64,000 bases of DNA from Ceratopteris richardii (GCA_020310875.1 CM035433.1:106934758-106998757); one strand, 5' to 3'. Shown: positions 1 to 10,460, counted from the first letter of the stretch. Notes: a model not told the origin generated them from the letters alone. Numbers and translations are program-made.

Positions 1-1292
1 AGCATGAAGCAAAAACCACTGGTGGACACACGAGTGTCATAGCAACCAGCCCAATCTGAGTCAGAAAAAGCATGCAAATCTGGCGGTAGTGATCCCCCCT
101 TGGGATAAAACAACCCAAGTAGCCGAGTACCACTCAAGTAGCGAAAGATGCGCTTAACCGCTTTCCAATGCGTGACTCCTCGGCAATGCATAAACCTGCT
201 CATCTGTGAGACAGCAAACTGAATATCTGGCCGAGTAATGCATAAGTAAATCAAGCATCCAACAGCCTGCTGATAGAGAACAGCATCAAATGCATCTCCA
301 GCATCATGAAGACTCAATCGTAAACCTGTCTCCATAGGAGTGGCAATAGGCTTACAGTCTTCAAGGCCAAAACGCTGCAATAATGTGTCAATATATTTCG
401 TTTGACACAAAGCCATTCCACCATCAACTTGCATAAACTGAATGCCCAAATAGTGATGCAAATGCCCCAAATCAGACATCTCAAATGAGGCATGCAAATC
501 AGCCTTGAAATCAGCAATATGCTTCTCAAGAGGACCAGTGAGCAGCATGTCGTCTACATAGACAACAATGATCAAAAGCACATCATTAGCACGCTTAACA
601 TATAAGGTGCTTTCAGTTGGATTGTTCTCAAAACCATGTGCAATCAGATAGGCATGTATTTTCTCATACCAAGCACGTGGTGCTTGCTTTAAACCATATA
701 ACGCCTTCTTTAACCTGCACACCTGGTTTTCATGCCCTTTCTGCATAAAGCCACGGGGCTGAAAAACATACACTTCTTCATGCAAGTCACCATTCAGAAA
801 TGTTTTTTTAATGTCCAACTGATGTACATTCCAACCATGATGGGCTGCAAGTGCACAAATGCTCCGAACAGTAGTCATACGGCATGTAGGTGCAAAGGTC
901 TCATCAAAATCAATGCCTCTTTCCTGCGCATAACCCTTTGCAACAAGCCTAGCCTTATACCTGTCAACTGTACCATCAGGTTTACGCTTCAGCTTGTATA
1001 CCCACTTAGTGCCAATGGCCTTCTTGCCAGGAGGCAAGTCACATAAAGACCATGTACCATTCTTCATTATAGCATCATATTCAGATTGCATAGCAGCCAT
1101 CCAATTTTCTGAATTTTGTGCTTCATCAAAAGAAACAGGCTCATTCTCATCACAGAGACTAGATGCAGCCATAGCATAGCAATCTGATGCAAAGGAGGTA
1201 CTATGAGAGCCTGAACGAGTACGATATGACAAAGGTGCATCTAATTTGCTGTCACGCAAAGTCTGCACCAACCATTTTGGCATAGTTTTTGC
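1..1292 (-). pseudogene. Element A reverse transcriptase and start of RNase H
   Basis: This continues the frame of the 858-codon ORF that ends at 1293. Translating the minus strand gives the copia RT landmarks in order: the WKxAM-type entry into RT, KWVYKLKRKPDG, YKARLVAKGYAQ, the QLDIKKTFLNG block, ALYGLKQAPRAWYE, the catalytic YVDD (about 545-560) and SDLGHLHHYLG. RNase H begins near base 40 with SDSDWAGC. No further stop was seen down to base 1. RT copies the element RNA into cDNA in the particle. Called a pseudogene only because a TAG separates it from Gag-integrase and its end is outside the window. Confidence 0.9.
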
Positions 1293-1295
1293 CTA
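1293..1295 (-). other. In-frame TAG between integrase and RT of element A
   Basis: On the minus strand the frame reads ...ADIE-stop-AKTMPKW and then continues open through RT. This is the only stop seen between base 3869 and base 1. A point mutation is the simplest explanation. Confidence 0.85.
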
Positions 1296-3869
1296 TTCAA
1301 TATCAGCTCTCTCATCAACAAGTGCATCATGTAAATCTGCATCAGAAATGGCATGATCTGCATCATCATATGAAACCTGCAAAGGCTGAGAAGTTGCCTC
1401 ATTAGGACCAGCGCTAGCCTGTCCACCTGTAAAAAGAGGCATCAAAGTATCATACATGTCTTTGGAGCTAACAGATGTCTCCTTAGTACATGAAAGCAAT
1501 GGCTGAATAGCATCTTCCACAAAGACAACATCACGGCTAACCAGAATGCGTTTAGTGTGTGGATGATACAGACGATAGCCTTTACTTTCAGAACTGTACC
1601 CAACAAAAATACATTTTACTGCCTTATCATCCAATTTTCTGCGATGTTGTTCAGGCACTAATGCATATGCCAAACAACCAAAAACACGTAGATGAGCAAC
1701 AGATGGCTTGCAGTCATGCCAAGCCTCATATGGAGTGATAGACTGCAACGCTTTCGTGGGACACCTGTTCAGTACATATGCTGCACACATGACAGCCTCA
1801 AGCCAGAAACTATGTGGTAAAGCCTGACTTTTGACCATGCACCTCGCCATCTCCATGAGTGACCTGTTCTTTTGTTCAGCAACTCCATTCTGTTGAGGTG
1901 TATACGGCACTGTACACTGGTGTTTTATCCCACGTTCAGCCAGAAATGCATTAAAATCTGAAGACATATATTCCCCCCCTCGATCAGAACGGAGGGTGCC
2001 CATTTTACATGCTGACAGATTTTCAGCCAAAACCAAAAACTGTTTGAAGCACATGAACACTTCGGACTTTGCTTTGAGTGGATATACCCATGCATGCCTG
2101 GAAAAATCATCAATGAAAGTCACGAAGTAAAGGTAATTTCCAAAAGAGAGTGTCTGCATAGGACCACAGACATCACTATGTACAAGCTGCAATTTCTGCA
2201 TAGCCCGAACTGAACCATCTTTTGGAAAGGAAGAACGCTGCATTTTGCCCAAAATACAGCCTTCACAAACATGTTTTCCAGGTGCCTCAAGTTTGGGCAA
2301 AGAGGACACCATTTCAGATTTCTGCAGGCGTAACAAACTAGCAAAATTCAGATGACCAAAGCGTGCATGCCAAAGCTTTGCATCTGACATAGCCTGAGAA
2401 TCATGAACTGCACATGCCGAATCATTCACAGATTTTTCATAGTCTATGAGCTTATACAGACCACGACATAAAATGCCAGAAGCAATAATCACATCGCCAT
2501 TTGAGAGATCATGGACTGTACACCTGTCATCAACGAATTTCACAACCAAGCCAATCTTGGCTAATGCAGAAACTGATAACAGGTTCTTTTTGATCCCTGG
2601 CACAAATAAAGCATCTGACAAAGTGAAAGAACTACCATCAGCAGTAGTTAGAATGATCTTACCAACTCCCATAACAGGATAAGAGGAGTTATTGGCGCAT
2701 GTGACAGTATTCCCTGTAGGGGCAGGCTCGAGTGAAGAGAAGAAACTGCGCTGCGAGGTAATATGTTTGGTTGCCCCACTGTCAAAGTACCAAACATCTG
2801 AGTCTACTGCAGACATGCACTGATCATGAGAAGATGGGTCAAAACTGCAAACAGTAGTAAACGCCCATTCTTCTTCCTGCACAAGATTTGCAGACTCTGT
2901 TTTTGGTGTAGAGGCCTCTGCAACAACCATTCCAGCGTCTTTCTTCTTTGCCTCTTTAGCAGCCAGTTTTGGACAGTTCTTTATAATATGATCATTTCCT
3001 TTACAGTACTTGCAGAACAATTTCTGCTTTTCTGATTTCTTCTCATCTTTATCCTGGTTCTTCGATTGTGCAGCATTTGCAGATTTCTGCTTACTAGTAG
3101 AAGAGCTCCATTTTCCTTTGCCCTTCTGACTAGCCAGGAAAGCTTGATCTGCAACACGCATAATGGACCTGTTCTGCCTGGACTGATCTTCCTGCAACAG
3201 AACAGAGACTAATTCCTCAAATGACAAGGCATTCGGATTGCCTTTCATCATCAATCGAAGAGTAGAGGCAAAACTCTGATATGAATCAGGAAGGCCATTC
3301 AGAACGGTCTGCACAAGTGAGCTATCTGGTATAACCTCATCAGCAGAAATCAATTGTTCCTTCAGGTCTTTGATCTTTGTAAGAAAACTGTCCATCGAAT
3401 CACCTTCATTCATGTGCTCACTCTCCAACTGTTTTCGGAGGTAAGCAACACGAGCCTCATTCCTAGCCTGGTACAAAGTGGTAAGTGTATCCCAAGCATC
3501 CTTTGCTGTTCTGCAAGAGCGAATGTGAGGAATAATGGCACGTTTGACAGACAAAGCTATCAATGCATGTGCCTGGGCATCTCTGCCATCCCAACGAATC
3601 TGCTCTGCAGTAGGTGCAACAGAAACAGCAGCACGAATAGGAATCTGCGGAATATCATCTTCGACACCATCTTCATCAGCTCCAACACCTGTATTTGCAG
3701 TACCTGTCGTTACAGGTGTAACAGGACGTCTTTCAACACCCTGCACAATGTTCCACAATCCTTTTGCAACCAGTACATGTCGCATCATATAAGCCCATAA
3801 TGGGTAGTTGGTACCATCCAACTTATCCTCAACAGCCAACATACGGAATACATCACTGCTTTCAGCCAT
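1293..3869 (-). CDS. Element A Gag-protease-integrase polyprotein (858 aa)
   Basis: The ATG at 3869 opens a UBN2-type copia Gag (residues ~1-230, with LDGTNYPLW near the start). A CCHC knuckle, CKYCKGNDHIIKNC, lies near residue 287. The protease active site is WYFDSGATKHIT (~residue 363). A GAG-pre-integrase zinc region (LWHARFGHLN, CEGCILGK) follows, then the integrase core with its DDE triad: HSDVCGPM, LRSDRGGEY and NGVAEQKN. Copia polyproteins normally continue into RT; here TAG at 1293-1295 ends the frame in the IN-RT hinge. All visible catalytic residues are intact, so the stop may be recent. Gag packages the RNA, protease cleaves the polyprotein and integrase inserts the cDNA. Confidence 0.93.
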   Translation of the reverse strand: MAESSDVFRMLAVEDKLDGTNYPLWAYMMRHVLVAKGLWNIVQGVERRPVTPVTTGTANTGVGADEDGVEDDIPQIPIRAAVSVAPTAEQIRWDGRDAQAHALIALSVKRAIIPHIRSCRTAKDAWDTLTTLYQARNEARVAYLRKQLESEHMNEGDSMDSFLTKIKDLKEQLISADEVIPDSSLVQTVLNGLPDSYQSFASTLRLMMKGNPNALSFEELVSVLLQEDQSRQNRSIMRVADQAFLASQKGKGKWSSSTSKQKSANAAQSKNQDKDEKKSEKQKLFCKYCKGNDHIIKNCPKLAAKEAKKKDAGMVVAEASTPKTESANLVQEEEWAFTTVCSFDPSSHDQCMSAVDSDVWYFDSGATKHITSQRSFFSSLEPAPTGNTVTCANNSSYPVMGVGKIILTTADGSSFTLSDALFVPGIKKNLLSVSALAKIGLVVKFVDDRCTVHDLSNGDVIIASGILCRGLYKLIDYEKSVNDSACAVHDSQAMSDAKLWHARFGHLNFASLLRLQKSEMVSSLPKLEAPGKHVCEGCILGKMQRSSFPKDGSVRAMQKLQLVHSDVCGPMQTLSFGNYLYFVTFIDDFSRHAWVYPLKAKSEVFMCFKQFLVLAENLSACKMGTLRSDRGGEYMSSDFNAFLAERGIKHQCTVPYTPQQNGVAEQKNRSLMEMARCMVKSQALPHSFWLEAVMCAAYVLNRCPTKALQSITPYEAWHDCKPSVAHLRVFGCLAYALVPEQHRRKLDDKAVKCIFVGYSSESKGYRLYHPHTKRILVSRDVVFVEDAIQPLLSCTKETSVSSKDMYDTLMPLFTGGQASAGPNEATSQPLQVSYDDADHAISDADLHDALVDERADIE

Positions 3870-4224
3870 GGCCGGTGACTAAAATACCTTGATGCAGAAA
3901 ATTGACTATATCTCAAAAAGTTGAACAGAACTGCCCAGACGAGTTCTGCTAGACCTGTAGCAGACTTCGAGACGCTTAAACTGGCGAACAGAAACTGGTA
4001 TATACCTTTGGCACAAAAGGACGAAATAGCCTGCACAAGCACTGTGATAGTGCGTTCGGAGGCCGAAACGAGCTCAGATCGCGATTTCGGCACCACACAG
4101 CAAAGTTGTTTTGATCTAGAAAACACCCTGAGTATGCTCACCAAATTTTGTGCGAATCTGAGACTGCAAACGGAGGAGTGTCGACGGCGCCCTAGAAGAA
4201 TCAACGACCTGCTCTGATACCAAT
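3870..4224 (-). other. Element A untranslated leader with tRNA-Met primer site
   Basis: This is the leader between the 5' LTR and the Gag ATG. The primer-binding site lies at 4211-4222 and reads TGGTATCAGAGC on the minus strand, complementary to the 3' end of initiator tRNA-Met, three bases inside the LTR edge. The leader is open on both strands by chance. Homologous leaders precede LTRs at 43097 and 48331, so it is a conserved non-coding part of the family. Confidence 0.85.
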
Positions 4225-4454
4225 TGTTGGAGTTAGACGTCTGCGGAAGCACGCGAACAGCGCAAGGAAGAGGAAGAAGCTTGGAGCACAACACACAAGA
4301 CTGAATGTATTACTAGAGAATGTACAAAGATAAGTAGCCCATTAGGGCAATAGGCGTATATACAAGCCAGGGGAAAAAAACCTCCTAAAGAGGGAAAAAA
4401 GTGCCCCGGCGGTCCTAGAGTGTTCACACACATCACTACCTAAATATATCAACA
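4225..4454 (-). repeat. 5' LTR of element A (230 bp)
   Basis: The LTR is bounded by TGTTG at 4225 and CAACA ending at 4454, giving inverted termini, with the PBS directly inside. A TATA-like TATATA lies near 4352-4359 on the minus strand. Homologous LTRs occur at 43097-43326 (also 230 bp), 48331-48549 and, truncated and opposite, at 5583-5708. Confidence 0.88.
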
Positions 4455-5582
4455 CATGCATGGCTGGAAAAATCATCTCGAGCTGAACCATCTTTTGGGA
4501 AGGAGGAATTTTGCATTTTGCCCAAAATATAGTCTTCACAAACATGTTTACTAGGTGCCTCAAAGTTTGGTCATAGAGGACACCATTTTAGATTTTTGGA
4601 GGCATAGCAAACTAGCAAAATTCAGATGATCAAAGCATGCATGCCAAATCTTTGCATCTGACATAGCCTGAGAATCTTGAACTTCACATGCTGAAACATT
4701 CACAAATTTTGCATAATCTATGAACTTATACAGCCCATGACACAAAATGCCAGAAGCAATAATGATGTCGCTCATGAACTATACATCTGTCATCAACAAA
4801 TTTCACAACCAATCCGATGTTTGCTAATGCTAAAACTAATAATAGATTTTTCTTGATCCATGGCACAAATAAATCATCTGACAATGTAAAAGAACTACCA
4901 TCAACAGTAGTCTGAATGATCTTACCAACTTCCATAACATGATAAGAGGAGTTGTTGGTGCACGTGACAGTATTCCCTGTAGGGGTAGGCTCAAGTGAAG
5001 TGAAGAAACTATGCTATGAGGTAATATGTTTGGTTGTCCCAGCATCAAAGTACTGGGCAAACATCTGAGTCTATTGCAGACATACACTATTCATGAGAAG
5101 ATGGGTCATAACTATAAACAATGGTACATGCCCATTCTTCAATCTGCACAAGATTAGAAGACTTTGTTTTGGGTGTAGAGGACTTTGCAACAACCATTCT
5201 AGGCTCTTTCTTGTTTGACTCTTTTGTAGCCAGTTTTGGACAACTCTTTATGACATGATCATTTCCTTTATAGTATTTGCAAAACAATCTCTGCTTTTCT
5301 ATTTTCTTCTCATCTCTATCATCTTTCTTTGATCGTATAGAATTAGCAGACTTTTGCTTACTAGTAGATGAGCTCCATTTACCTTTGCCCTTCTAATTAG
5401 ACAAGAAAGCTTGGTTTGCAACATGCATAATGGATTTGTTTTTCCTAGACTGATCTTCCTGCAACATATTAGAGACTAACTCTTCAAATTTTTAGATTGC
5501 TTTTCATCATCAATCAAAGAGTAGAGCCAAAACTCTGATATGAATCCAAAAGACCATTCAGAACAGTCTGCACAAGTGAACT
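4455..5582 (-). pseudogene. Fragment B of an A-family Gag-protease-pre-integrase region
   Basis: The sequence matches element A from about 2090 to 3335, in the same orientation, with an internal deletion near 4480 that joins integrase sequence to the pre-integrase region. Short minus-strand frames repeat A's motifs: FCKYYKGNDHVIKSC (a knuckle with its second Cys changed to Tyr), the protease flank FTLSDDLFVPWIKKNLL, and IWHACFDHLN. The DSG site region is disrupted. Many stops and frameshifts make this far older than A. It is bounded on the left by A's LTR and on the right by an A-family LTR of opposite orientation. Confidence 0.85.
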
Positions 5583-5708
5583 TGTTGATATATTTAGGTA
5601 GTGATGTGTATGAACACACTAGGACTGTCAGGGCCTCTTTTTCCCCTCATTAGGAGGTTTTTTCCTCGGGCTTGTATATATGCTTATTACCCTAATGGGT
5701 CATTTAGT
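5583..5708 (+). repeat. Truncated A-family LTR, plus orientation
   Basis: It starts with TGTTGATATATTTAGGTAGT, the 5' terminus of the A-family LTR read on the plus strand, and follows that LTR through the TATA region and ACCCTAATGGG before similarity stops near 5708. The 3' half of the LTR is missing. The edge at 5583 is exact, as expected from an insertion into fragment B. Confidence 0.8.
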
Positions 5709-6290
5709 AGTTGTCCTATGAGTGTATTGAAATTTGGTACATGCATACCCATGTATAGATCCATAGATGTGGTGAATGCTTCCCACTTGTCATCTGCCTT
5801 CAAGTCATTGATGACCTGCCTTACAATTTTCTCTTCCTCTATTACCTCTCCAATGCTTCCCAACTGATCTGCTATGTCCTTGAGCTTTGTGACAAAGTTA
5901 GTCACATTTTGTTTTGGAGCTTTCTTGAGAGTTGTGAAGTCCAACCATAGTTGATGCTTCTTGGCCTTTGTACTTGAAGAGAAGAAGGCTTCAAGTGCAT
6001 TCCACACTTCCTAAGATGTTTTACAACTTCTAATGTGAGGCAACAAAGAATCTAAGATAGAAATGAGGAGGTAAGACCTTGCAAGTGCATCCTTGGAGCA
6101 CCATGTGCTCAATCTTTCTTGCTCTTCTTGTGTTGGTTGACCTTTGTTCTTGAAAATTGGCATAACTTCATCTCCATATATATAACCAATTAAATTCCTA
6201 CCTTGAAGATAAGCTTCCATCCTTAATGACCAGGCTGAGTAGTGAACTCTATCCAATTTGTCAATTGATGAAGGAAATCCATCTACCATG
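5709..6290 (-). pseudogene. Element C copia Gag (UBN2 type), one stop, 3' truncated
   Basis: The likely start is the ATG at 6290 (MVDGFPSSIDKLD), just downstream of a primer site. Motifs typical of copia Gag follow: SAWSLRMEAYLQGRNL, LLPHIRSC, EVWNALEAFF, LKDIADQLGSIGEVIEEE and ADDKWEAF. A TAG near 6011 interrupts the frame, which continues in phase on the other side. The sequence stops at the LTR fragment near 5709, so the knuckle, protease and all of pol are missing. An ATG further upstream at 6385 would read through the PBS and is not preferred. Confidence 0.8.
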
Positions 6291-6302
6291 TTGTCCAACC
6301 TT

Positions 6303-6314
6303 GCTCTGATACCT
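6303..6314 (-). other. Element C primer-binding site
   Basis: The minus strand reads AGGTATCAGAGC, one base different from the TGGTATCAGAGC initiator-Met site used by the neighbouring families. It lies between the putative LTR edge (6316) and the Gag ATG (6290). Confidence 0.65.
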
Positions 6315-6315
6315 T

Positions 6316-7361
6316 TGTGAAGAGATGGATTTGAACTTGGAGAAGATGAAGTGGTGCTGAAAAAACTTTGCACTACACCAGCCAAATAAACTCTAGAGAT
6401 ATGTAGTGGGACCTTTTAGCTTTCCAAAGGATGTATTAGACACCCTATGTACCTTAGAAGATCACTCTCAAAAAGATAAATCAAAACATATAGGTAGGAG
6501 TTGAACCAAGAGTTAAAAACTTGTTATTTTGGTTTATACACATGTCCAATGTTTTGAAGAATTCTCTGGCCACAGTAGCAATTAACTTAATTCCTTTTGG
6601 TGAACTCTTATTAACAATCATGAGTGATCTCATCAAAAATGATGGACTAAGTAAAGAGAAAAAAGTCTAGAAAGTTATAGCACCATCTCGATTTTCACAA
6701 GTTGTAGCAATCCTCAAACCCATGAGCAGAGAAATGTTAATATCTCAAAATTCCAAGATGCAATGCTTATGAAAATTTTTAGGCATATACAGACAGTATG
6801 CTGATTCTGTCAAGCTTTGAATCATGGAAAATGATGTTCTACACAATGAGAACAAGCTCTAGAAAAATGACTATTCTGATGGAGTGCTAACAGAGAAGTA
6901 AAGTATGAAGAGATATAGTCAACTTCAAATTACCATATCTCAAGATTGAAAAACCCAATTGCAATGACATTTTATGAGCATGTATTAGACTTATGGAAAA
7001 AACTTTATCAACTTAAATCACTGAAAATGATGGATCATGCTCAGAGAAATTAACTCTACAAGCTCACTAAAAATCTGATAGGTATGGTAGTGAGCAGTAT
7101 ACTCACAAAAGCATGAAGATATGAACTCAAATGATCATGAAAATGAATGTATATTGATTGTAAAGTACAATGGACTTACTGATACATATGTGTGCCTTGA
7201 ATCCACACTTTGATATGGCATAAAGCTCTGATCTTGGAGGTCTCAAACCGCAACTAAAATGCCATGTATTTATAGTGATCTTTGGAGCCAAGATTTGAAT
7301 TTGAATCTTGCTCACTTAAAACAAATCTCTTGTCTTTTAGTGATTGATTGATTCTCCAACA
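6316..7361 (-). repeat. Putative 5' LTR of element C
   Basis: On the minus strand it would start TGTTGGAGAATC at 7361 and end TTCACA at 6316, directly before the PBS. A TATAAATA box sits at 7267-7274 (minus). The 3' terminus is set by the PBS. The 5' terminus is inferred from a TGTTGG start only, because no second LTR is present for comparison. Confidence 0.45.
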
Positions 7362-7695
7362 CCTTCAATCATGAATGTGTGGCTTCTCTTTCCTTTTTTC
7401 ATCAAGTGGACTCAACCACTTTTAGATGCTTTCACTTTTACATGAAGTAAAGACTTCAAAAATTACAAGAGATAGTTCACAAGTGAGCTCATACATTGTT
7501 TCCACTTTAAGGCTTCTCCTATGACCTGTGAGACTCAAACCAATACTTAGGCTTTTCATAGACTTTCTCGAACAATATGAAGCATAAATCCAATTTCCAA
7601 GGAGATATTTATTAAGAGCTCTCCTTTGAACTAGTGAAATATGCCCCCATGAATGAGGAGTCCTTTTCTCCCTAGACATAGAAGAAATCAAACGG
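7362..7695. other. Unassigned non-coding DNA between elements C and D
   Basis: AT-rich DNA with no recognisable coding motif. The minus-strand ORF at 7422-7691 resembles nothing I know. It could be more of an LTR or the old insertion target. Confidence 0.5.
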
Positions 7696-8804
7696 TGTTG
7701 GAATCAATGTCCAAGGTACAAAAACTCAAAAGGTTAGACCATATTATTTACTTTTTCTGGGCCTTCTTCAACAATGGTGCAAGGGCACCTTGGTCTACAA
7801 GAATGGAATCAAAAGCTTCTCACTATTGATCCAAGTTCGATTCCCAAATAGCGTAAATCACGTGGCAGATTGTTTTTAGTACAAAGATAAGTTTTCAAAA
7901 AAGCAACGGCTAAGTGGCAGGTTGCTTTTAGTACAAAGATAAGTTTTTGAAAAAGCGGTGGCTAATTTTCAGAAATCACTATTCGTAGTGGAATGGAAGT
8001 TTTTCTTGCTTTTTCAAAAAAGCGATAGCTAATTTTTAGAGATTGCTATTCGTAGCAGAATGGAATTTTTCTTGCTTTTAAAGTTTCTTTTGATGGAGTT
8101 CATGCTTTAATCGTAGGAGCTTTTCAAGAGTACTAAGGCTATAAAAGAATAGCCAAGCTCATTGTTTATCATCACTCAAGAATCATCTCAAGGAAATTAA
8201 GTTCTCAACACAAGGAGAAGGTCTTCTTGAAGAGAGAGTGTTCACACACTCTTGAGGAGGTGATCACTAGGAGGCTATCTTGGAGGAGGAGTTCTCACAC
8301 TCCTGGAGGAGTTGTGATCTACATCTTGGTGATTATCTGGAGGAGATTCTGCCAATTTACCATCACCATCCATTGTTGATTTACTATGAATAGCAAGTGT
8401 ATTTCTATTCTTACTTGCTACGTCACTCGTTTCTGATTTAGGTTGATCCGAATTTGGGTTTGCTGTAAAATAGTTATAAATTTTTCATATTCTCCATATT
8501 CTCACACACACACACACTCTTCATACCTCTTAGGCACACAATCTCTTGTATCTAGTTCCTATTTCTGCCTAGATATAGACATTGTAAGTTTGTATCATAT
8601 TCGCACATTGTATTTTGACATTCAAATATAGATAGTATAGGTGAGCCTCATAGCTTAACGTTACACTTGAAATCTTGTTTATTCTTTCTTTATCTCTCAC
8701 TCATCTATTTTTGAGTCTTAAGGTGTGTATGTTAAGGTTCATATGTTGGAAGATCCTCTAAACGTGTGATATATTGTTATTGTGTCCCACTCCCACCTCC
8801 AACA
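7696..8804 (+). repeat. 5' LTR of element D (about 1.1 kb)
   Basis: Termini are TGTTGGA and TCCAACA, a perfect 7-bp inverted repeat, with the PBS two bases beyond. A TATAAAAG box lies at 8140-8147. A (CA)n run is at about 8503-8518. Internal short duplications are listed separately. Confidence 0.8.
7863..8083 (+). repeat. Two short tandem duplications in the D LTR U3
   Basis: A unit beginning TGGCAG and containing TTTTAGTACAAAGATAAGTTTT occurs at 7863 and again at 7915 (period about 52). A second unit, containing GCTAATTTT, ATTCGTAG and TTTTTCTTGCTTTT, occurs at 7961 and 8028 (period about 67). Both lie just upstream of the TATA box, where LTR enhancers usually sit. Confidence 0.75.
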
Positions 8805-8847
8805 TTTGGTATCAGAGCTTAGAATATCAATATTTGGTATCAAAGCA
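8803..8847 (+). other. Primer-binding site of D, present twice
   Basis: TGGTATCAGAGC at 8807-8818 follows the LTR. A near copy, ATTTGGTATCAAAGC, begins at 8832. The shared ATTTGGTATCA starts are 29 bp apart. Confidence 0.75.
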
Positions 8848-8870
8848 TAGTTGACATACACCTTAATAAG

Positions 8871-9420
8871 ATGAGTGACTATAGACTTGAGAATGAAGAC
8901 AAGCTTTAGGGCATGTCTAATTATCCAATGTGGAGTTTTATGATGATGAATCTATTAGTAACAAACGACTTATGGAATATTGTCAGTGGAACTTATCCAA
9001 GGCCAAGACAAGTCAGAGAAGATGTTGCTTCATCTTCTAGAAGACTTAATATTCGGATTTCTACTCAACAGTAGGTTAGTGAAGAAGAAGAAACTCTTTC
9101 ATCATCAGGAGTGTGTACCAGTACTAGATTAATTCCTAGAAAAGAGCAATCTAGATGGGATTCAAGGGATGCTTTAGCACTTTCATATATTGCTATGGGA
9201 GTCAAGATGCATATTATACCCCAAATTAGGTCATGCGGAAGCTCTTGTCAGGCTTGGTTAGAGTTGGAGAATCTCTATCAGAGCAGAAACCCTGCTAGGA
9301 AAGCACATCTAAGGAGACAACTAACCAACACGAGGATTAAAGTTTTTGAATCAGTTCGGTCACATATTTTGAAGCTTAAAGAAGGAGGAGAAGAAGAGTC
9401 AGAAATCCAAAAGGGAAAGT
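8871..9420 (+). pseudogene. Element D copia Gag, with stops
   Basis: The start is taken at ATG 8871 (MSDYRLENEDKL). A TAG follows at once, then SNYPMWSFMMMNLLVTNDLWNIVSG, a typical copia Gag N-terminus, then another stop near 9073. The open part from 9111 has RWDSRDALALSYIAMGVK, HIIPQIRSC, LENLYQSRNPARKAHLRRQL and HILKLKE, resembling element A's Gag. About a third of a normal Gag seems deleted after HILKLKE, because the frame jumps to a Lys/Ser-rich stretch before the knuckle. Confidence 0.82.
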
Positions 9421-10460
9421 AAGTATTCTAATCCAAAGTCTTCTAGTCCTTTTTCCTAATGCTTCCTCTACATCAAAAGAAAAGTCTTCGACTACATCTA
9501 ATTCAAAGAAAGAAGTATGCCATTACTGTAAGAAGCTAGTTCATTTCATAGCAGAATGCAGAGCAAGGATTTTCAATGAGAAGAAGAAAGCATCAGGTAA
9601 TAGTGTTGAAGATGATCCAAGACCTAAATCTTCAACCGTAGATTCATATGCATGTGCTACTATTGAAGAGATAGCTTTTGATCAAGCAGTGTTAAATGCA
9701 ATCTCAAATAATCCTTGGATTTTTTATTCTAGAGCTCCTAAACATATGACAGGTTGCAGAAAGGTATTTTCCTCACTTTCTAAGTCTTCAACGAGAAGAG
9801 TGACCATTGCAGATGGTCATGATTTGGATGTTGTTGGTGTTGGCAAAGTAAACCTTAAATCTGGAGCAGGTGGACATTTCACAATTTCCAATGTTCTTTA
9901 TGTTCCAGACATGAAGAAGAATTTACTCTCTATCTCTACTTTCTTGTCTAATGGTTATAAAGTAGTTTTTAAGAAAGATTCATGTCAAATACTCTCACTT
10001 GATGAGGAGCATTGTCTACTACAAGGTGAAAACACAAGTGGCATGTTTGTATTCTCCAGAATTAGTCATGCTAATGTTGCTAGGTCTTATACATCTCTGG
10101 AGAACATGAAGTTATGGCATGCTAGATTTGGTCATATTAGTTACACAAATCTCAAGCATATCAAAGCTCAAGGTATGGTGGAGAGTTTGCCTACTTTTGC
10201 TTTACCAAATGATGCAAAGTCATGTAAAGGATGTCTTGAAGGGAAGACTCACAATACCTTTCAAGAAACATGGATTTATCATGGCCACAAGGAAGTTACA
10301 GATCATACATTTAGATGTGAATGGTCCGATGAGAATAGATTCTATTCAAGGTTATAGGTACTTTGTTATGTTCATTGATGATTTCTCAAGATATTCATGG
10401 ATTTACAGACTTAAAGTGAAGTCAAAGGTTTTTCATACTTTCAAGAAGTTCTACCGTAGG
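9421..10460 (+). pseudogene. Element D knuckle, dead protease and integrase start
   Basis: A CCHC knuckle (VCHYCKKLVHFIAEC) lies near 9520-9560. The protease region at 9689 reads WIFYSRAPKHMTG where family members have W-x-x-DSGA, so the catalytic Asp and following Gly are lost. The rest of the protease (VLYVPDMKKNLLSIS) and the pre-integrase (KLWHARFGHIS, CKGCLEGKTH) are clear. A frameshift near 10260-10340 moves integrase to another frame, where HLDVNGPM, YFVMFIDDFSRYSW and VFHTFKKF are visible. Coding ends at 10460 before the second catalytic Asp. Confidence 0.85.

Larger units (their letters stand above)
1..4454 (-). mobile_element. Ty1/copia element A, 3' part outside window
   Basis: Minus-strand copia element. 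Reading leftwards from 4454 it shows a 5' LTR (4454-4225), primer-binding site (4222-4211), leader, Gag, CCHC knuckle, protease, GAG-pre-integrase, integrase and RT, and leaves the window inside RNase H at base 1. The order PR-IN-RT-RH is diagnostic of copia. The coding sequence is open apart from one nonsense codon at 1293-1295, so this is among the best-preserved elements in the window. Its outer LTR edge at 4454 abuts a fragment of its own family (4455-5582), which suggests insertion into an older relative. The 3' LTR and target-site duplication cannot be seen. Confidence 0.93.
7696..10460 (+). mobile_element. Ty1/copia element D, truncated in integrase
   Basis: The plus-strand order is 5' LTR (7696-8804), PBS, Gag, CCHC knuckle, protease, pre-integrase and the start of integrase. 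At 10461 the sequence changes abruptly into the palindrome array and no more integrase or RT of this element is found. Stops, frameshifts and a lost protease active site show that it is an old, dead copy. Confidence 0.85.

Noticed and set aside
3921-4217. 98-codon plus-strand ORF in element A's leader
   Set aside because: It lies antisense to a leader that is conserved as non-coding DNA in other copies.
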